Origin: Acidobacteriota bacterium
GTDB taxonomy: Bacteria; Acidobacteriota; Blastocatellia; Pyrinomonadales; Pyrinomonadaceae
DNA length: 38,908 nt
NCBI GenBank assembly: GCA_029557535.1
Contig: JAKQII010000389.1
Location: 1-38,908, forward strand
Direction: 5' to 3'
The position numbers were made by a program, and so were the translations under genes. A model generated the notes under the pieces. It was not told the origin of the DNA. It did not search any database and was given only the letters and a program-made list of their open reading frames with translations. Shown here one piece after another: positions 18,143-25,902 of this stretch (positions are counted from its first letter, which is position 1; each line of letters begins with the position of its first letter).

Positions 18143-19384
18143 ATGAATAAGCAAACTATCAAAGACGTCGATATCAAAGGGAAGCGGGTCTTGATCCGCG
18201 TCGATTTCAATGTGCCGATCAGAGAAGGCAAGATCACGGACGACACGCGAATCCGCGGCGCGTTGCCGACAATAAAGTACGCGTCGGGGCAGGGGGCAAA
18301 GGTGATCGTCGCTTCGCATCTTGGGCGGCCCATAAAGGAAAAGAAAAAGGCCGAGGAGAAGGGAGCCCCGTACGACGCGGCCAAGTATTCGCTGCGGGCT
18401 GTTTACGAGTATTTGCGCGATCTTCCCGGATCAGGGGAGAGCCACGTGAAATTTGCCCCGGATTGCGTCGGCGATGAGGTCAGGGCGATGGCGGACGCGC
18501 TCGAACCCGGACAGGTTCTCCTTCTCGAGAATGTCAGATACCATGCCGGGGAAGAACAGAACGACGAGGATTTCGCGCGTCAGCTTGGCGGTCTTTGCGA
18601 TGTTTATGTCAACGACGCTTTCGGAACGGCGCATCGGGCGCACGCGTCGACCGCAGGGATCACGGGTTTCGTGCCGAAGAGCGTCGCCGGTTTCCTGATG
18701 GCGAAGGAGCTTGATTTTCTCGGCAAGGCGCTTCACGATCCTGACCGGCCGTTTGTCGCGATTCTCGGAGGCGCCAAGGTCTCGGACAAGATCCCGGTGA
18801 TCAAGTCACTTATAGAACGAAAGGTGGACCGGCTCCTGATCGGCGGCGCGATGGCGTACACGTTTTTCAAGGCCAGGGGCTACACGGTCGGCAAATCGCT
18901 GGTCGAAGACGAGATGATGCCGACGGCGCTCGAGATCGAAAAACAGGCCGCGGACGCCGGCGTAGCACTATTTCTTCCGACCGACCATCAGGTGGTAGAC
19001 AGCTACGATCCGCTCAATTCGCGCAAAACGATCCCGATCGATTTCACGAACTCCGGATTGGTCGGGCTCGACATCGGGGCGGAAACGATCGCGACCTTCT
19101 CGGATGCTTTGAAAGACGCCAAAACGATCATTTGGAATGGGCCTATGGGGATGTTTGAGGAGAAACCGTTCGATGAAGGGACACTCGCGATCGCGAAGGC
19201 CGTCGCCGAGGCGACAGACAACGGCGCAACCTCGATCGTCGGCGGCGGCGATTCGGTGGCGGCGGTGAATCAATCGGGGCTCGCCGGTCATATCTCGCAT
19301 ATCTCGACCGGCGGCGGCGCGACCCTTGAGTTTCTTGCGGGCGACGCGCTCCCGGGAGTTGAGGCCTTGGATTCAAAGGTCTAG
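18143..19384 (+). CDS. pgk: Phosphoglycerate kinase
   Basis: Makes ATP from 1,3-bisphosphoglycerate in glycolysis. From ATG 18143 the 413 residues begin NKQTIKDVDIKGKRVLIRVD, followed by FNVPI, the expected PGK N-terminus. An in-frame GTG at 18101 lies inside the leader hairpin and is rejected. Motifs include SHLGRP, LLLENVRYHAGEE, VNDAFGTAHRAH, GGAKVSDKI, IWNGPMGMFE and the C-terminal GGGDSVAAV and STGGGATLEFL. Length is normal. Neighbours gapA and tpiA complete a triose cluster. Confidence 0.98.
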   Translation: MNKQTIKDVDIKGKRVLIRVDFNVPIREGKITDDTRIRGALPTIKYASGQGAKVIVASHLGRPIKEKKKAEEKGAPYDAAKYSLRAVYEYLRDLPGSGESHVKFAPDCVGDEVRAMADALEPGQVLLLENVRYHAGEEQNDEDFARQLGGLCDVYVNDAFGTAHRAHASTAGITGFVPKSVAGFLMAKELDFLGKALHDPDRPFVAILGGAKVSDKIPVIKSLIERKVDRLLIGGAMAYTFFKARGYTVGKSLVEDEMMPTALEIEKQAADAGVALFLPTDHQVVDSYDPLNSRKTIPIDFTNSGLVGLDIGAETIATFSDALKDAKTIIWNGPMGMFEEKPFDEGTLAIAKAVAEATDNGATSIVGGGDSVAAVNQSGLAGHISHISTGGGATLEFLAGDALPGVEALDSKV

Positions 19385-19404
19385 TTCAATTCACGAATTA
19401 AATC

Positions 19405-20166
19405 ATGAGAAAACCCGTTATTGCAGGAAATTGGAAGATGTTCAAGTTGCTCGCGGAGGCTGTCGAGACGGCGCTCGAACTCAAGCCGCTGGTTTCGAAC
19501 GCGAACCACTGCGAGGTCGTCATCGCGCCCGTGTTTGTCCATTTGAAGACGGTGGCTGATCGGCTCGAAGGGTCGAATGTCCGTGTCGCTGCTCAGGATT
19601 GCGCACCGGTTGTTGAACAATCGGCGAACACGGGCGAAGTTTCGGCCGAGATGCTCAAGGACGTCGGATGTTCGCATATCATCATCGGACACTCCGAACG
19701 GCGCCAATTCTATGGAGAGACCGACGAGGGGGTTAACCGTAAAGCACGGGCGGCGCTTGCCGAGGGATTGACGGCGATCGTATGTGTCGGCGAGACACTG
19801 GCGCAACGCGAGAATGGCGAGCTGTTTGACGTTGTGGGAAGACAGGTTCGCGACGGTTTGAGCGGTTTGACAACTTCCGACCTGGAACGTATCATTATCG
19901 CTTACGAGCCTGTTTGGGCGATTGGCACAGGGAAAACTGCCACGCCTGATCAGGCTCAAGAAATGCACGGCTACATTCGTGGACGGGTCGCCGAAATTCA
20001 AGGCGAAGGAGTCGCGAACGATGTCAGGATCCTCTACGGCGGTTCGGTAAAACCGGAAAACATCGCCGAGTTGATGGGTAAGGAAGACATCGACGGTGCG
20101 TTGGTCGGAGGCGCGAGTCTGACGGCTTCCGACTTCTCGAGAATAGTCAACTACAGGCTGGTTTAG
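19405..20166 (+). CDS. tpiA: Triosephosphate isomerase
   Basis: Interconverts dihydroxyacetone phosphate and glyceraldehyde 3-phosphate. The 253-residue TIM barrel has all catalytic residues: K11 in AGNWKM, H96 in IGHSERR, and E168 in [11 protein letters not shown]. The phosphate-binding [10 protein letters not shown] and GGASL loops are also present. It begins 20 bases after pgk and ends 3 bases before the secG start, so pgk-tpiA-secG are probably one transcript. Confidence 0.98.
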   Translation: MRKPVIAGNWKMFKLLAEAVETALELKPLVSNANHCEVVIAPVFVHLKTVADRLEGSNVRVAAQDCAPVVEQSANTGEVSAEMLKDVGCSHIIIGHSERRQFYGETDEGVNRKARAALAEGLTAIVCVGETLAQRENGELFDVVGRQVRDGLSGLTTSDLERIIIAYEPVWAIGTGKTATPDQAQEMHGYIRGRVAEIQGEGVANDVRILYGGSVKPENIAELMGKEDIDGALVGGASLTASDFSRIVNYRLV

Positions 20167-20169
20167 GTT

Positions 20170-20583
20170 TTGGAATACGTACTTTACACAATTTTCTTTC
20201 TTTCCTGTCTGCTGCTGATGATCGTCATTCTTCTGCAGCCCGGGAAGACGGACGCCGGCGCGTTGTTCACGAGCAATATTTCAAGCAATGCGTTCGGTCC
20301 GCGCGGAACTGCTACGGTTCTCTCCAAGATCACGATCGTCACCGCGACGGTGTTCATGATCACCGCGTTGTTGCTTGCGATGCCGGCGCTTCGAGGTGGG
20401 GGATCGGTTCTTTCGAGCAATCCGGAAGCGCCCGCCGAGGAAGCCATTACTCCGGTCGGTGAGTCGAATACGAACACTGTGACGGCGGAACCCAACACCG
20501 CGACCAATGTGAGCGCGAACGGCGCGTCGAATGTGAATGCCCCGGCTGCCAACACCGCGCCGGAAGCCAACGCGAACAAGTAA
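20170..20583 (+). CDS. secG: Preprotein translocase subunit SecG
   Basis: Small inner-membrane partner of SecYE. The start is TTG at 20170, 3 bases after the tpiA stop; no ATG fits. Two membrane helices (about residues 2-22 and 52-72) flank the conserved cytoplasmic loop LLQPGKTDAGALF…SNAFGPRGTATVLSK. The C-terminal tail of about 60 residues is rich in Ala, Asn and Thr and is longer than in E. coli, as seen in several phyla. The tpiA-secG order, followed by tRNA-Leu, is common in bacteria. Confidence 0.93.
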   Translation: MEYVLYTIFFLSCLLLMIVILLQPGKTDAGALFTSNISSNAFGPRGTATVLSKITIVTATVFMITALLLAMPALRGGGSVLSSNPEAPAEEAITPVGESNTNTVTAEPNTATNVSANGASNVNAPAANTAPEANANK

Positions 20584-20616
20584 GTTGGCGGCTTGAAAAT
20601 TTACCCGTTTTCCCAG

Positions 20617-20701
20617 GCTGAGGTGGCGTAATTGGTAGCCGCGCACGTTTGAGGGGCGTGTGGAGAGATCCGTGCGGGTTCGAGTCCCGCCCTCAGCACC
20701 A
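20617..20701 (+). tRNA. tRNA-Leu, anticodon GAG
   Basis: Acceptor arms GCTGAGG (20617-20623) and CCTCAGC (20691-20697) pair fully; the discriminator A and an encoded CCA follow (20698-20701). The anticodon stem CACGT/GCGTG encloses loop TTGAGGG, giving anticodon GAG, which reads CUC and CUU. A long variable arm, typical of class II tRNA-Leu, precedes the T arm GCGGG-TTCGAGT-CCCGC. It reads + strand 33 bases after secG. Confidence 0.96.
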
Positions 20702-20710
20702 ATTCAAGTA

Positions 20711-20812
20711 GAAAGTGAAAAAGGGGAAAAGTGAAAAAGGGGAAAAGGGGAAAAGTGAAAAAGTGAAAAAGGGGAAAAGTGAAAAAGGGGAAGAGTGACA
20801 AAGGGGAAAAGT
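20711..20812. repeat. Left arm of a large low-complexity inverted repeat
   Basis: Irregular tandem units of the type GTGAAAAAGGGGAAAA, some shortened to GTGAAAAA or GGGGAAAA, with a few point changes near the inner end. The same units occur reversed and complemented at 20869-20941, so the two arms could pair over about 70 bases. There is no coding signal: the antisense reading frames consist almost only of Phe, Pro, Leu, His and Ser. Confidence 0.9.
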
Positions 20813-20842
20813 AACACCTCTTTCAGTCCGGAAAGTTTTCGA

Positions 20843-20873
20843 GCCGTTATGTAATTGTACATAGCGGCTTTTT
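20843..20873 (+). terminator. Intrinsic terminator at the centre of the inverted repeat
   Basis: GCCGTTATGTA (20843-20853), loop ATTG, and TACATAGCGGC (20858-20868) form an 11-bp stem with one T-G pair, followed by five T. It can end transcripts coming from secG and tRNA-Leu. Confidence 0.75.
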
Positions 20874-20941
20874 CACTTTTCCCCTTTTTCACTTTTCCCC
20901 TTTTTCACTTTTCCCCTTTTCCCCTTTTCCCCTTTTTCCCC
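20869..20941. repeat. Right arm of the large low-complexity inverted repeat
   Basis: Units of CACTTTTCCCCTTTTT type, the reverse complement of the left-arm unit, ending 2 bases before the mlaD-like stop codon at 20943. Part of its first T-run doubles as the tail of the central terminator. Confidence 0.9.
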
Positions 20942-20942
20942 G

Positions 20943-22148
20943 TTAAAAGAGCTTGAACTTGATCGTCAGGAACTTCTTCGGATTCTGCCTGAAATCGTAA
21001 AGAAGCTTCGTGCCTTCGCTGGAGAACTGGTTCACGTTCGACATCGTCTGGTTCATATTGTTGTAAAGGGTTTCGTCGGTCACCAGACGCCCGATCGTGC
21101 CTTTTCCGGCGCGAGCGTCGGCAAGGATCGCGTCGAGCTTTTCGGCTGTTGAGCTGAACTTCGACAGCGTATTCTGAACGTCGTCGTACAGCTTATCGTC
21201 CTTCAAAAGTTTCCCGGCGGTTCCGCGGCCTTCGCGTAGGCTTGTCGAGATCTCCTTGAAATCGTCGGCGATCGAGCCGATCTTTCCGACTGAAACACGG
21301 AGATCCGAGATCGCGGCCTTTGTTTCATTGTAAAACGCGTCGTCGGTGACGAATTTTCCCGCTGTTCCTTTGCCTTCGCGAATCTCCTTCGAGATCGCCT
21401 CGAGCTGGGACACGGTCTCCTTCAGACTGTCGTACAGCGCCGGATCGCGGACAAATTTACCGGCGCTTCCGTCTCCCTTGTTCACACTGTCGAGGGTGTT
21501 CTGGAGTTTGAGCATGGTCAGCTTCGCCTCGCCGATCGTCGAGTCAAGGCTTTGGTAGAGCTGATCATTGTTGATGATCTGTCCGAGCGTTCCTTCACCC
21601 TGATTGGCCTTGTTGAGGATCTCGTTCGTCGGTGTCGCGAGTCGATTGATCTGCTGCAGAAGATCGTTTCCGGTCTGCGTCAGCTGATTGATCGAGATCG
21701 CTTCTTTCGATTCAAGAATATCATTCTCTCCAACCGGCTGCCCTTTCTGCGATCCGGGAGAAATATTGATCAACTTGTCGTTGGCAAGGACCGATGTCGA
21801 AACCAATTGTGCCGTCGAATCAGTGCGGATCCTTTCCGTGATAGGCCGGCCGTAAAGGTCGAGGCTGACGGCCATGATCGCCTCGATCTTGAAATCCTCC
21901 GGACTTTCAGGCGGGAGAAGGACCACCTCTTCGACCTTTCCGATGTTGACACCCGCAAGCTGAACCTCGGAACCGGCGCGCAGTCCGTCCGCGGCCGCGA
22001 ATCTCGCCTTGATCCGCAATTTTTTTTCAAACGGATTGAAATCACCGGTCGAGTTCAGTATCAGAAACGCCAGGACCATCAGGCCGAAGAGAACGAATAT
22101 ACCAACGCGAAGTTGGCTCAGGGTCAGGTTCTTCTGGGTTCGTGCCAT
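20943..22148 (-). CDS. mlaD: MlaD-family (MCE domain) lipid-transport protein with repeated C-terminal motif
   Basis: Periplasmic, inner-membrane-anchored substrate-binding subunit of an Mla-type phospholipid transporter. Residues 10-33 form a membrane helix, and about 40-130 is the MCE domain (KARFAAADGLRAGSEVQLAGVNIGK region, first part). Residues 150-380 are helical and carry five copies of a motif of the form G.G(T/S).G…(N)D..(L/F)Y, starting at residues 184, 225, 259, 307 and 348. The spacings are 41, 34, 48 and 41, all differing by sevens. The 401 residues compare with about 180 in E. coli MlaD; longer forms build extended tubes in other MCE systems. Third gene of the mlaE-mlaF-mlaD set. 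Confidence 0.9.
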   Translation of the reverse strand: MARTQKNLTLSQLRVGIFVLFGLMVLAFLILNSTGDFNPFEKKLRIKARFAAADGLRAGSEVQLAGVNIGKVEEVVLLPPESPEDFKIEAIMAVSLDLYGRPITERIRTDSTAQLVSTSVLANDKLINISPGSQKGQPVGENDILESKEAISINQLTQTGNDLLQQINRLATPTNEILNKANQGEGTLGQIINNDQLYQSLDSTIGEAKLTMLKLQNTLDSVNKGDGSAGKFVRDPALYDSLKETVSQLEAISKEIREGKGTAGKFVTDDAFYNETKAAISDLRVSVGKIGSIADDFKEISTSLREGRGTAGKLLKDDKLYDDVQNTLSKFSSTAEKLDAILADARAGKGTIGRLVTDETLYNNMNQTMSNVNQFSSEGTKLLYDFRQNPKKFLTIKFKLF

Positions 22149-22156
22149 AGTTTTGC

Positions 22157-23038
22157 CTATTTCCCTCGGATAAAACGGAGGATGTACGGATCCTCCGTCC
22201 GTCTGAGTTCCTCATCCGAGCCGCTGAAGATTATCTTGCCGTCGCGAAGCATCATGACGCGCGTGTTGATCATGCAGATCTTTTCGCCTTCCTCTTCGAA
22301 GATCACGTTGCCGTCGTCATCCACGGTCGCATATTCCGAACTCAGGTAGTCGAGATTGTTCATCTCGTGAGTCACGAAGATCGACGAGACGTCCTCAAGG
22401 TCCCGAAGCTTGATCGCGAGTTCGCAGATCGTGCGCGCCGTCGGCGGATCGAGCCCGGCGGTCGGTTCATCGAACATCACGATCGTCGGGTCGCCGACGA
22501 GCGCCCGGGCGATACCGACACGACGGCGCATCCCGCCCGAAAGTTCGATCGGCATCTTGTCGATCGCGTCCTCGAGATCGACGAAACGCAACATTCGCCG
22601 AACTTCCTTCTCAACCGTTTCTTCGTCAATATGCTGCTCGTGCAATCGGTACGCGACGTTCTCATAGACCGAAAGCGAATCAAATAGCGCCCCTTCCTGA
22701 AACACCATCCCGATATGCTGTCGGACACCCATCATCTCCTTTTCGGTGTATGCGGTGATGTCCTCGCCGTCTACCAGAATTTGGCCGGCGTCCGGTTTCA
22801 ACAGGCCGAGGATCATCCTGATGATCGTCGATTTGCCGCCGCCGGAACGTCCGAGAATGATCTTAGTTTCGCCTTTGCGGACTTCGAAACTGACGCCGTC
22901 CAGGATCTTCTTATCGTCGAACGAAAGTTCGACATCGCGGAATTCGATCGCCGGGATCATACGGTCCGTACGGTCAATTGGCTGCAGAAAATCCTGTTGA
23001 TCCGGATTTTCAGCAAAGTCTTGGGGCGAAGCCTGCAT
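22157..23038 (-). CDS. mlaF: ABC transporter ATP-binding protein, MlaF type
   Basis: Cytoplasmic ATPase of the Mla-type lipid transporter. The 293 residues include Walker [10 protein letters not shown], the signature [15 protein letters not shown] and Walker [14 protein letters not shown]. The family-typical [19 protein letters not shown] segment comes before Walker A. An internal ATG before [11 protein letters not shown] (22961) may be the true start, since the first 26 residues are Gln/Asp-rich and not conserved in the family. An insertion near residues 225-265 ([15 protein letters not shown] region) is unusual. It lies 24 bases after mlaE and 8 before mlaD. Confidence 0.92.
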   Translation of the reverse strand: MQASPQDFAENPDQQDFLQPIDRTDRMIPAIEFRDVELSFDDKKILDGVSFEVRKGETKIILGRSGGGKSTIIRMILGLLKPDAGQILVDGEDITAYTEKEMMGVRQHIGMVFQEGALFDSLSVYENVAYRLHEQHIDEETVEKEVRRMLRFVDLEDAIDKMPIELSGGMRRRVGIARALVGDPTIVMFDEPTAGLDPPTARTICELAIKLRDLEDVSSIFVTHEMNNLDYLSSEYATVDDDGNVIFEEEGEKICMINTRVMMLRDGKIIFSGSDEELRRTEDPYILRFIRGK

Positions 23039-23062
23039 ATCGAAGTCCGACTATTATAAAAG

Positions 23063-23833
23063 TTAGAGCCTGCCTAAGTCGAGAATCGTCTGAAGCGCCT
23101 TCGAAAGGAAGAAGTCGAAAATGATAACGGCGATCGAGCCCTGGACGACGGCGCTCGTCGTCGAAAGTCCGACGCCGACCGTACCGCCGCGCGTGCTCAG
23201 GCCCCGGTAACACGAGACCCCGCCGATGATCAATCCAAAGAACACCGGCTTGATGATCCCTCCGAGTATGTCCTGCGTTTCAATTCCGTTGCGTACCGAC
23301 GTGATGAACACGTTCGTGTCCTGATTGTAAATGTTCGAAGCGATGACACCACCGCCGATAATGCCGAAAACGTCCGCCGCGACAGTCAGGAGCGGCAATA
23401 GCAGGATCAGAGCGAAGATCCGGGGCGCGACGAGCTTTCGCACCGGGTCGGTTCCAAGCGCACGCATCGCGTCGATCTGTTGCGAGACGACCATCGAACC
23501 CAGTTCCGCGGAAATTGCCGATCCGATGCGCCCCGACACCATCAGCGCACATAGAACCGGCCCTAATTCACGGACCAGAGCGGTTGCGACTGCCTCGCCG
23601 GCCTGGCCCTGGGCGCTGTAATAAGAGAGCGTCGGGAACGTCTGCAAGACGAGAACGCCGCCGGTAAAAAATCCGGTCAGAATAACGATCGGCAACGACC
23701 CGACACCCACGAGATCCATCTGTTTGATGGTTTCGGGGATATATCGCGGCTTCGTGAACAGGGCCATCAGCGCTCCGAACGAAAGAATGCTGATCTCCTG
23801 AAGTTCGAACAGGAATTTCTTGAGCGGATTCAT
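23063..23833 (-). CDS. mlaE: ABC transporter permease, MlaE family
   Basis: Integral inner-membrane subunit of the Mla-type phospholipid transporter. From ATG 23833 (NPLKKFLFELQEISILSFG) it has 256 residues and about five to six hydrophobic segments. The MlaE hallmarks are GFFTGGVLVLQTF, RELGPVLCALMVSGRIGSAISAELG (only its start quoted: RELGPVLCALMVSGR) and SQQIDAMRALGTDP. An upstream in-frame ATG at 23890 overlaps the preceding terminator and is rejected. A possible -10 TGTAAT lies at 23859-23864 on the - strand. No MlaB or MlaC gene is near. Confidence 0.93.
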   Translation of the reverse strand: MNPLKKFLFELQEISILSFGALMALFTKPRYIPETIKQMDLVGVGSLPIVILTGFFTGGVLVLQTFPTLSYYSAQGQAGEAVATALVRELGPVLCALMVSGRIGSAISAELGSMVVSQQIDAMRALGTDPVRKLVAPRIFALILLLPLLTVAADVFGIIGGGVIASNIYNQDTNVFITSVRNGIETQDILGGIIKPVFFGLIIGGVSCYRGLSTRGGTVGVGLSTTSAVVQGSIAVIIFDFFLSKALQTILDLGRL

Positions 23834-23888
23834 TGGCCTAAAATCAACTTGTGCAAAGATTACAACGAACCCGCGAAAAACGACAAAC

Positions 23889-23916
23889 AAAAAAGCCGAC
23901 TTCGATGAAATCGGCT
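23889..23916 (-). terminator. Intrinsic terminator after the LTxxQ gene
   Basis: On the - strand AGCCGATTTC and GAAGTCGGCT form a 10-bp stem (one T-G pair) with a 3-base loop, followed by a T-run (A's at 23889-23893 on +). It separates the sigma factor unit from mlaE. Confidence 0.85.
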
Positions 23917-23945
23917 AACTATCGGCAAAGAAATGACAAAACGCC

Positions 23946-24455
23946 CTAATCGACCGGGATTCTGTTCTGACGGTTGCGCAATCTGTCGATGGGGCGAGCA
24001 GGCTGTTCTTTGATCTCGTTCTTCGGCTGCATCAACCGTTCGCGAAGTTCGCGAAACTTTCCGAGCTGTTCCGGCGTCAGCACTTTGCGGATCAAGACCT
24101 CGGTGAACGTCTTTACACGCGTTACCTCGGCCTGCGCCAATGCGACGTCTTTCATGCGTTCACGAATGACCTCTTCGTTGACGTCATCCGCATAGATCGC
24201 CGCGTCAAGCGCACGATTCGCCAGCCGGAGCTTCATCTGCGCCTGCTGAATCAACGGCTTGCGCTCGACATTGATCCGGCGGATCTGCTGAACCTGTTGC
24301 TGCGTCAGATTGAGTTCGCGCATGATCCGGACCTGTTGGTTCGGGCGGACGTTAGCAGGGGTTTGCGCATTTTCGTCCTGCGCCGACGCGCCGATCGACA
24401 AAAAGAGAGCCGCGCCCAAGGCGAGAAGGATGTTAGAAATGAGTGTTCGTTTCAT
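23946..24455 (-). CDS. Periplasmic LTxxQ (Spy/CpxP-like) protein
   Basis: 169 residues with a signal peptide (to about residue 25, ending IGASAQ). The mature protein is all-helical and has two LTxxQ-type motifs, LNLTQQQVQQI and LTPEQLGKFRELR, as in Spy/CpxP and in CnrX/ZraP-like metal sensors. Such proteins act as periplasmic chaperones or stress sensors. It follows the ECF sigma and anti-sigma genes on the same strand with an 18-base gap, so it is probably their target or sensory partner. That functional link is inferred. A strong terminator ends the unit. Confidence 0.82.
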   Translation of the reverse strand: MKRTLISNILLALGAALFLSIGASAQDENAQTPANVRPNQQVRIMRELNLTQQQVQQIRRINVERKPLIQQAQMKLRLANRALDAAIYADDVNEEVIRERMKDVALAQAEVTRVKTFTEVLIRKVLTPEQLGKFRELRERLMQPKNEIKEQPARPIDRLRNRQNRIPVD

Positions 24456-24473
24456 GTTGGCTTGATTGTCGGC

Positions 24474-25199
24474 CTATTCGCTGCCGATCTCGTCAAACAG
24501 GTCGGCGAGACGAAGCGTGTCGTCTTCATCGCCGCTGTCCTCACCCAACGTCGGTGCTTGTGCCCGATCGTTCTTAGGACGACTGACGTTAGTGTTCCGA
24601 TTGTTGGTGCGCGGGGATTTGTCCGCAACCGATTTCGGCTGACGCTCCGCTGCTTTGACCGGTTTCACGTCGGCCGGAGCTTCACTGTTTTTGCCTGCGG
24701 GAATCGATGAGTTCGCCGGCGTGTCAACCGATTCAGATTTTGCCGCCGGGGTCGATCCGGTCGTCGGCGACGCCTTCGGACGGTTTTGACTGGTTTCAGC
24801 GAGATCATCGTTCTGATTTAGCGTCAACAAGTAGAAGGCCCCGAACCCGACCAAGAGCAGTGCAGCGGCCGAAGCTGCGGCAAGCGACGGGAAACCGGCG
24901 AGATACGCCCGGATTGCATCGAAAACTGACGTCGTCGGGGCAACGGGCAGCGCCGTTTGGCGTTCATCGATTCGGATCGGCGGTGTCGGCATCAGAGCAA
25001 ACTCGCGTTTCCAATCGGCGAACGAGCCGCGCAGGGCCGAGAACGCATCCGCTTCGGACGCACAATCTCCGCAAGCGGCAAGGTGCGATTTGATTCGTCC
25101 GATTTCGTTCGCCGGAAGTTCACCGTAGAGATACGAAAGAACGTCCTCGGCGGACCGGCAACCGGCTTTTTCAATTGATTTGTTGGGCAAATTTGTCAT
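24474..25199 (-). CDS. Zinc-binding transmembrane anti-sigma factor
   Basis: 241 residues. The cytoplasmic N-terminus has the ZAS arrangement with C14, H38, C42 and C45 (HLAACGDC), which normally binds zinc and holds an ECF sigma factor inactive. A membrane helix follows at about residues 96-116 (SLAAASAAALLLVGFGAF), then a periplasmic tail rich in Ser, Ala, Pro and Lys. Its start ATGA overlaps the sigma stop codon by 4 bases, the usual coupling of sigma and anti-sigma. The signal it senses is unknown. Confidence 0.88.
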   Translation of the reverse strand: MTNLPNKSIEKAGCRSAEDVLSYLYGELPANEIGRIKSHLAACGDCASEADAFSALRGSFADWKREFALMPTPPIRIDERQTALPVAPTTSVFDAIRAYLAGFPSLAAASAAALLLVGFGAFYLLTLNQNDDLAETSQNRPKASPTTGSTPAAKSESVDTPANSSIPAGKNSEAPADVKPVKAAERQPKSVADKSPRTNNRNTNVSRPKNDRAQAPTLGEDSGDEDDTLRLADLFDEIGSE

Positions 25200-25774
25200 A
25201 CGACCTCAAGCGCCATCTTCTCGAGTTTCATCCGCAACTGTTTGAGAGCCGTGTACAGTCGGCTCTTGACCGTACTCAGCGGCAGGTCAAGAACTTCGGA
25301 CATCTGTTGGAAGGTCATTTCCTGAAATTCCTTCATGATGATCACTTCCTTCAGATCGACGGGCAGCGTCTGCACTGCCTGTCTGACGAGCCTCGTACGT
25401 TCGTTTTGCTCGATCGACCGCGACGGCGACTTTTCGACCGGCGCGACGAAGTAAACGTTCTCCGAGCCGTCGTCGTCGTCGATGTATGTCTCGGAACGAG
25501 TCTTCGTGCGTCGCTTCTTTGTCAAACATTGGTTCACCGCGATCCGGTGAAGCCAGGACGAGACTTTTGCGTCGCCCCGAAAGTTGCGCAGGTTGCGGTA
25601 AGCGGAAATGAACGATTCCTGAACCGCGTCACGGGCTTCGTCTTCGCGTCCGAGCATGCCGTAACAGAGCGCGAACATCTTGCGCTCCCAACGTTTAACG
25701 ATCTCGCCGAATGCATCCGAATCCTTTGAAACAGCTAATTCGACCAACTGTTCATCCGTTAAGCTTTGCAACAT
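25196..25774 (-). CDS. ECF-family RNA polymerase sigma factor
   Basis: 192 residues from ATG 25774 (a TTG at 25777 is one codon earlier). Sigma region 2 is seen in DAFGEIVKRWERKMF, DEARDAVQESFISAYRNL and SWLHRIAVNQC. Region 4 is LPVDLKEVIIMKEFQ with the DNA-binding helix LDLPLSTVKSRLYTALKQL. It forms a unit with the anti-sigma factor and the LTxxQ protein. I find no convincing autoregulatory -35/-10 pair in the 125-base region upstream, which has only a small CCGGC/GCCGG hairpin near 25838-25853. Confidence 0.93.
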   Translation of the reverse strand: MLQSLTDEQLVELAVSKDSDAFGEIVKRWERKMFALCYGMLGREDEARDAVQESFISAYRNLRNFRGDAKVSSWLHRIAVNQCLTKKRRTKTRSETYIDDDDGSENVYFVAPVEKSPSRSIEQNERTRLVRQAVQTLPVDLKEVIIMKEFQEMTFQQMSEVLDLPLSTVKSRLYTALKQLRMKLEKMALEVV

Positions 25775-25902
25775 CAACTCGTGATCTCAAAGTACGCTTT
25801 CGCACGAGAATCTTATCAAACGTCGCCCCGGCCGCGTAGCCGGTCGTTCCGGCGCACAGTTCTTAGACGCGAAGGGGTTCGTGAAAGTCGGAATTTGTTG
25901 GG

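Noticed and set aside
20601-20892. Small antisense frames rich in Phe, Pro, Leu and His
   Set aside because: They are translations of the low-complexity repeat and of the tRNA antisense strand.
20711-20941. CRISPR array
   Set aside because: Units are short and irregular, with no unique spacers, and no cas genes are present.
20617-20941. Integrated element at the tRNA-Leu 3' end
   Set aside because: No integrase gene and no duplicated tRNA end was seen downstream.
23053-23058. TATAAT between mlaE and mlaF as an internal promoter
   Set aside because: No -35 match at 16-18 bases; the genes are probably cotranscribed.
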